From Candidatus Parcubacteria bacterium (lineage in GTDB: Bacteria > Patescibacteriota > Minisyncoccia > Phycocordibacterales > UBA12088): 8,018 nt of DNA. Below the pieces are notes generated by a model. That model did no database searches. It was not told the origin of the DNA and worked only from the letters and a program-made list of their open reading frames with translations. The stretch is taken from assembly GCA_003694545.1 (NCBI GenBank), contig RFKD01000025.1, forward strand, positions 1 to 8,018. The letters are read 5' to 3'. Made by a program: the position numbers and the translations under genes. Within the stretch, counting starts at the first letter, position 1, and every line of letters starts with the position of its first letter. Below, one piece after another: positions 7,015 to 8,018 of this stretch.

Positions 7015-7404
7015 ATGGGTAGTCACCGTTTTTCTCTCGCTGTTTCCCGCCGCGTTTCTGCAAGGGTTCGCGTTGTGTGGCGTCTCGCGGCTTTTTCGTT
7101 TCTGACATTTTTGGGGGTGTGGTTTTTGTTTTCTGCATTTGGGCAGGGGCGGCAAGCGATGGTGTTGTATGAAGCCGCCCAAGAGCGGCGGGCCCAGCTT
7201 GCGGCCACACAGCAAGACTTAGAGCGCCTTCAACATCGTGCGAGTTTGTCTGGCAGCACCACACCCGGCGCTCCAAGGTACCCCAACGAAATCGTCGTGT
7301 GGTTCGTGGCCGACACTGCCGAGAGCGAGGAGTCTCCGCGCGAGCAGTCGGGCGTTCTTGCAAATTGGCGCGAGTGGTTTAGGATAGGAGGCGCGCGGGA
7401 TTAG
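7015..7404 (+). CDS. FtsB/DivIC-like (septum formation initiator) membrane coiled-coil protein
   Basis: 129 aa from ATG 7015. AGGG (7003-7006) lies 8 bases ahead; a TTG start at 6994 is possible but has less support. Residues 1-23 are basic and cytoplasmic, about 24-43 form one membrane helix (LAAFSFLTFLGVWFLFSAF), and about 46-77 form a charged, coiled-coil-like segment (YEAAQERRAQLAATQQDLER). YPNEIVVWFVAD (89-100) resembles the PGE.VV.. strand that follows the coiled coil in FtsB/DivIC proteins. Such proteins bridge FtsL and FtsQ/DivIB in the divisome. The usual R..LG linker between coil and strand is replaced by a Gly/Ser/Thr/Pro-rich stretch (78-88), so the match is partial. The end is acidic, then WREWFRIGGARD. 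The last codons and stop lie within the tRNA-Gly gene. Confidence 0.65.
   Translation: MGSHRFSLAVSRRVSARVRVVWRLAAFSFLTFLGVWFLFSAFGQGRQAMVLYEAAQERRAQLAATQQDLERLQHRASLSGSTTPGAPRYPNEIVVWFVADTAESEESPREQSGVLANWREWFRIGGARD
7358..7385 (+). promoter_or_regulatory. Weak candidate promoter for tRNA-Gly inside the FtsB-like gene
   Basis: TTGCAA (7358-7363), a 16-base spacer and TAGGAT (7380-7385); each hexamer has four of six consensus matches. A start would fall near 7392, only three bases before the mature tRNA. If used, the tRNA could be made without the full FtsB-like mRNA. Confidence 0.25.
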
Positions 7405-7465
7405 TTTAGTGGCAAAACGTGAGCTTCCCAAGCTCAAGTCGGGGGTTCGATTCCCCCATCCCGCA
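7395..7465 (+). tRNA. tRNA-Gly, anticodon CCC
   Basis: A complete 71-nt cloverleaf: acceptor GCGGGAT (7395-7401) with ATCCCGC (7458-7464), U8-A9, D arm GTTT/AAAC, anticodon stem TGAGC/GCTCA around loop TTCCCAA (anticodon CCC, decoding GGG), variable AGTC, T arm GGGGG-TTCGATT-CCCCC, discriminator A7465. All stems are fully paired. The following bases are CAAAA, so CCA is not encoded and must be added by a nucleotidyltransferase. The first ten bases are shared with the end of the FtsB-like coding sequence. The primary transcript is expected to need RNase P, whose RNA is also encoded in this window. Confidence 0.97.
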
Positions 7466-7476
7466 CAAAATCAAGG

Positions 7477-7511
7477 AGTGCGACGCGAAGCGTCGCGCGA
7501 CTATTGTTTTT
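7477..7511 (+). terminator. Probable intrinsic terminator after tRNA-Gly
   Basis: A 7-bp stem GCGACGC/GCGTCGC (7480-7486 with 7490-7496) closes a GAA loop; outer bases AGT (7477-7479) can pair with ACT (7500-7502) across a three-base bulge. ATTGTTTTT (7503-7511) follows. The bulge and the interrupted T-run make it weaker than the rnpB terminator. Confidence 0.5.
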
Positions 7512-7632
7512 ATGTTGCCTAATAAACTTGGGAGTCATCATCAAGCCTCTGGCGTTTAAAAAGTAATTCTTGCTTCCACGAGCGTTTTATAGTGGTGCGG
7601 TCGTAAGGTTTACGGGTAGGCGAGAATATTTC
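7512..7632. other. Intergenic stretch between convergent units, nothing recognised
   Basis: Between the tRNA terminator and the 3' end of the minus-strand small gene. No reading frame, RNA fold or strong terminator for the minus-strand gene was seen. A lone TATAGT box at 7588-7593 has no partner -35 at a suitable distance. Confidence 0.4.
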
Positions 7633-7815
7633 CTAAAACAGCCCGCGGCGCGCGAGCTCGTGCCCCTGCGCAGTTTGCTCGATCCGCTGACGAGCACAAT
7701 CAGCATCTTCGTATTTCGCAACCATAATTTCTATTTTGGCGATAGCATAAGAGAAGACTTCCAAGTCCCTTCGTCGATGGCAATCGTAATGTCGCACGTA
7801 CGGTAAGCGCTCCGA
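7633..7815 (-). pseudogene. Out-of-frame continuation of the small minus-strand gene
   Basis: In the +1 frame relative to the ATG at 7912, residues ERLPYVRHYD, then RRDLEVFSYAIAKIEIMVAKYEDADCARQRIEQTAQGHE (given here only in outline: helix-rich, alternating hydrophobic and charged residues) run to TAG at 7635-7633. The frame is open back to 7866 (a TTG), but no ATG or SD precedes it, so it is unlikely to start by itself. Joined to the first ~35 residues of the frame beginning at 7912 it would make a protein of about 90-93 aa. I treat it as the real C-terminal half of that gene. It could also be expressed by a +1 ribosomal frameshift, although no classic slippery site is visible. Confidence 0.4.
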
Positions 7816-7912
7816 AGCGTTTGAAATAAAAAGGGAAATAGCCCGCGCGCTCCACGAGCACTGCAAGGGTCTCGCGCGGGGAGCGCGAATAGTTACGGCA
7901 ATTCTTCTTCAT
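7700..7912 (-). CDS. Small protein of unknown function, strong SD; frame probably disrupted
   Basis: ATG at 7912-7910 is preceded by AGGAGG (7924-7919) with a 6-base gap, the best ribosome binding site in the window. As written, the frame gives 70 aa ending at 7700. The first ~35 residues (MKKNCRNYSRSPRETL, then AVLVERAGYFPFYFKRFG) look like ordinary protein, but the rest (VRATLRLPS...NRNYGCEIRRC) reads like an out-of-frame product. The +1 frame over the same DNA gives a more natural sequence that runs on to 7633. The simplest reading is one gene of about 90 aa with a single-base shift near 7800-7815, caused by mutation or by a sequence/assembly error. No family is recognised. Confidence 0.45.
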   Translation of the reverse strand: MKKNCRNYSRSPRETLAVLVERAGYFPFYFKRFGALTVRATLRLPSTKGLGSLLLCYRQNRNYGCEIRRC

Positions 7913-7918
7913 TGGTTA

Positions 7919-7924
7919 CCTCCT
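7919..7924 (-). promoter_or_regulatory. Consensus Shine-Dalgarno AGGAGG deciding the minus-strand start
   Basis: AGGAGG, continued as AGGAGGTAA on the minus strand (7924-7916), lies 6 bases before the ATG at 7912-7910. It identifies this ATG as a real start even though the downstream frame looks broken. Confidence 0.75.
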
Positions 7925-7982
7925 GGTAAGTGCTTGCTGGAAGCAGAGCAGTAGTGCCCTTTCCGCGCTACCTTTCCGCCCT

Positions 7983-8012
7983 AGTTTAGTCTCGAGCGTG
8001 CTGTTATGTAAA
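7983..8012 (-). promoter_or_regulatory. Candidate promoter for the small minus-strand gene
   Basis: On the minus strand: TTTACA (8012-8007), an 18-base spacer and TAAACT (7988-7983). The -35 box has five of six matches, the -10 four of six. A start near 7976 would leave a leader of about 63 nt, containing two copies of GCGGAAAGG (7979-7971 and 7966-7958). Confidence 0.4.
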
Positions 8013-8018
8013 CGAAGC

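Noticed and set aside
1..8018. CRISPR arrays, insertion sequences, phage genes, toxin-antitoxin or defence loci
   Set aside because: No regularly spaced repeats, transposase motifs, terminal inverted repeats or recognisable defence domains were seen on either strand.

Overview
The window looks like a piece of a Patescibacteria (Candidate Phyla Radiation, probably Parcubacteria-like) chromosome. This is an inference from gene content: a compact run of small-genome housekeeping genes, an O-antigen-ligase-like protein fused to TPR repeats next to a divergent MurJ flippase, an FtsB/DivIC-like protein abutting a tRNA, and a tRNA without encoded CCA. No 16S rRNA or other taxonomic marker is present. 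No mobile element, CRISPR array, prophage or defence system is visible.

Layout, left to right. (1) Positions 1-236: the 3' end of a DUF192-family gene. (2) Positions 227-689: a strong promoter that begins inside the DUF192 stop region, a complete type A RNase P RNA gene (rnpB) and its intrinsic terminator. (3) Positions 690-941: an AT-rich gene-free stretch with promoter-like boxes. (4) Positions 942-6831: three plus-strand genes packed with 11-base gaps: an 803-aa O-antigen-ligase/TPR membrane protein, MurJ, and the ribosomal GTPase LepA (EF-4). (5) Positions 6828-6935, minus strand: an unannotated-size 35-aa single-helix membrane protein whose stop codon overlaps that of lepA and whose promoter predicts a leaderless mRNA. 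(6) Positions 7015-7404: an FtsB/DivIC-like membrane coiled-coil protein whose last codons and stop lie inside the following tRNA. (7) Positions 7395-7465: tRNA-Gly(CCC), then a probable terminator. (8) Positions 7633-7912, minus strand: a small gene of unknown function with an excellent ribosome binding site, whose reading frame appears to be broken by a single-base shift.

How the parts relate. The 942-5011 pair is an envelope module: MurJ flips lipid-linked precursor and the upstream protein is a candidate polymerase/ligase for a lipid-linked glycan. LepA, rnpB and tRNA-Gly are translation and RNA-processing functions. RNase P RNA and one of its substrates are both in the window, and two details fit together: the RNA seems to lack the GGU element in L15 that normally pairs with tRNA CCA, and the tRNA gene encodes no CCA. 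The same enzyme would also cut the FtsB-like mRNA just upstream of its stop codon, because that stop is made of tRNA positions 8-10. I see no large new multi-gene system; the most interesting items are these RNA/protein overlaps, the 35-aa leaderless membrane peptide and the broken small gene at the right end.
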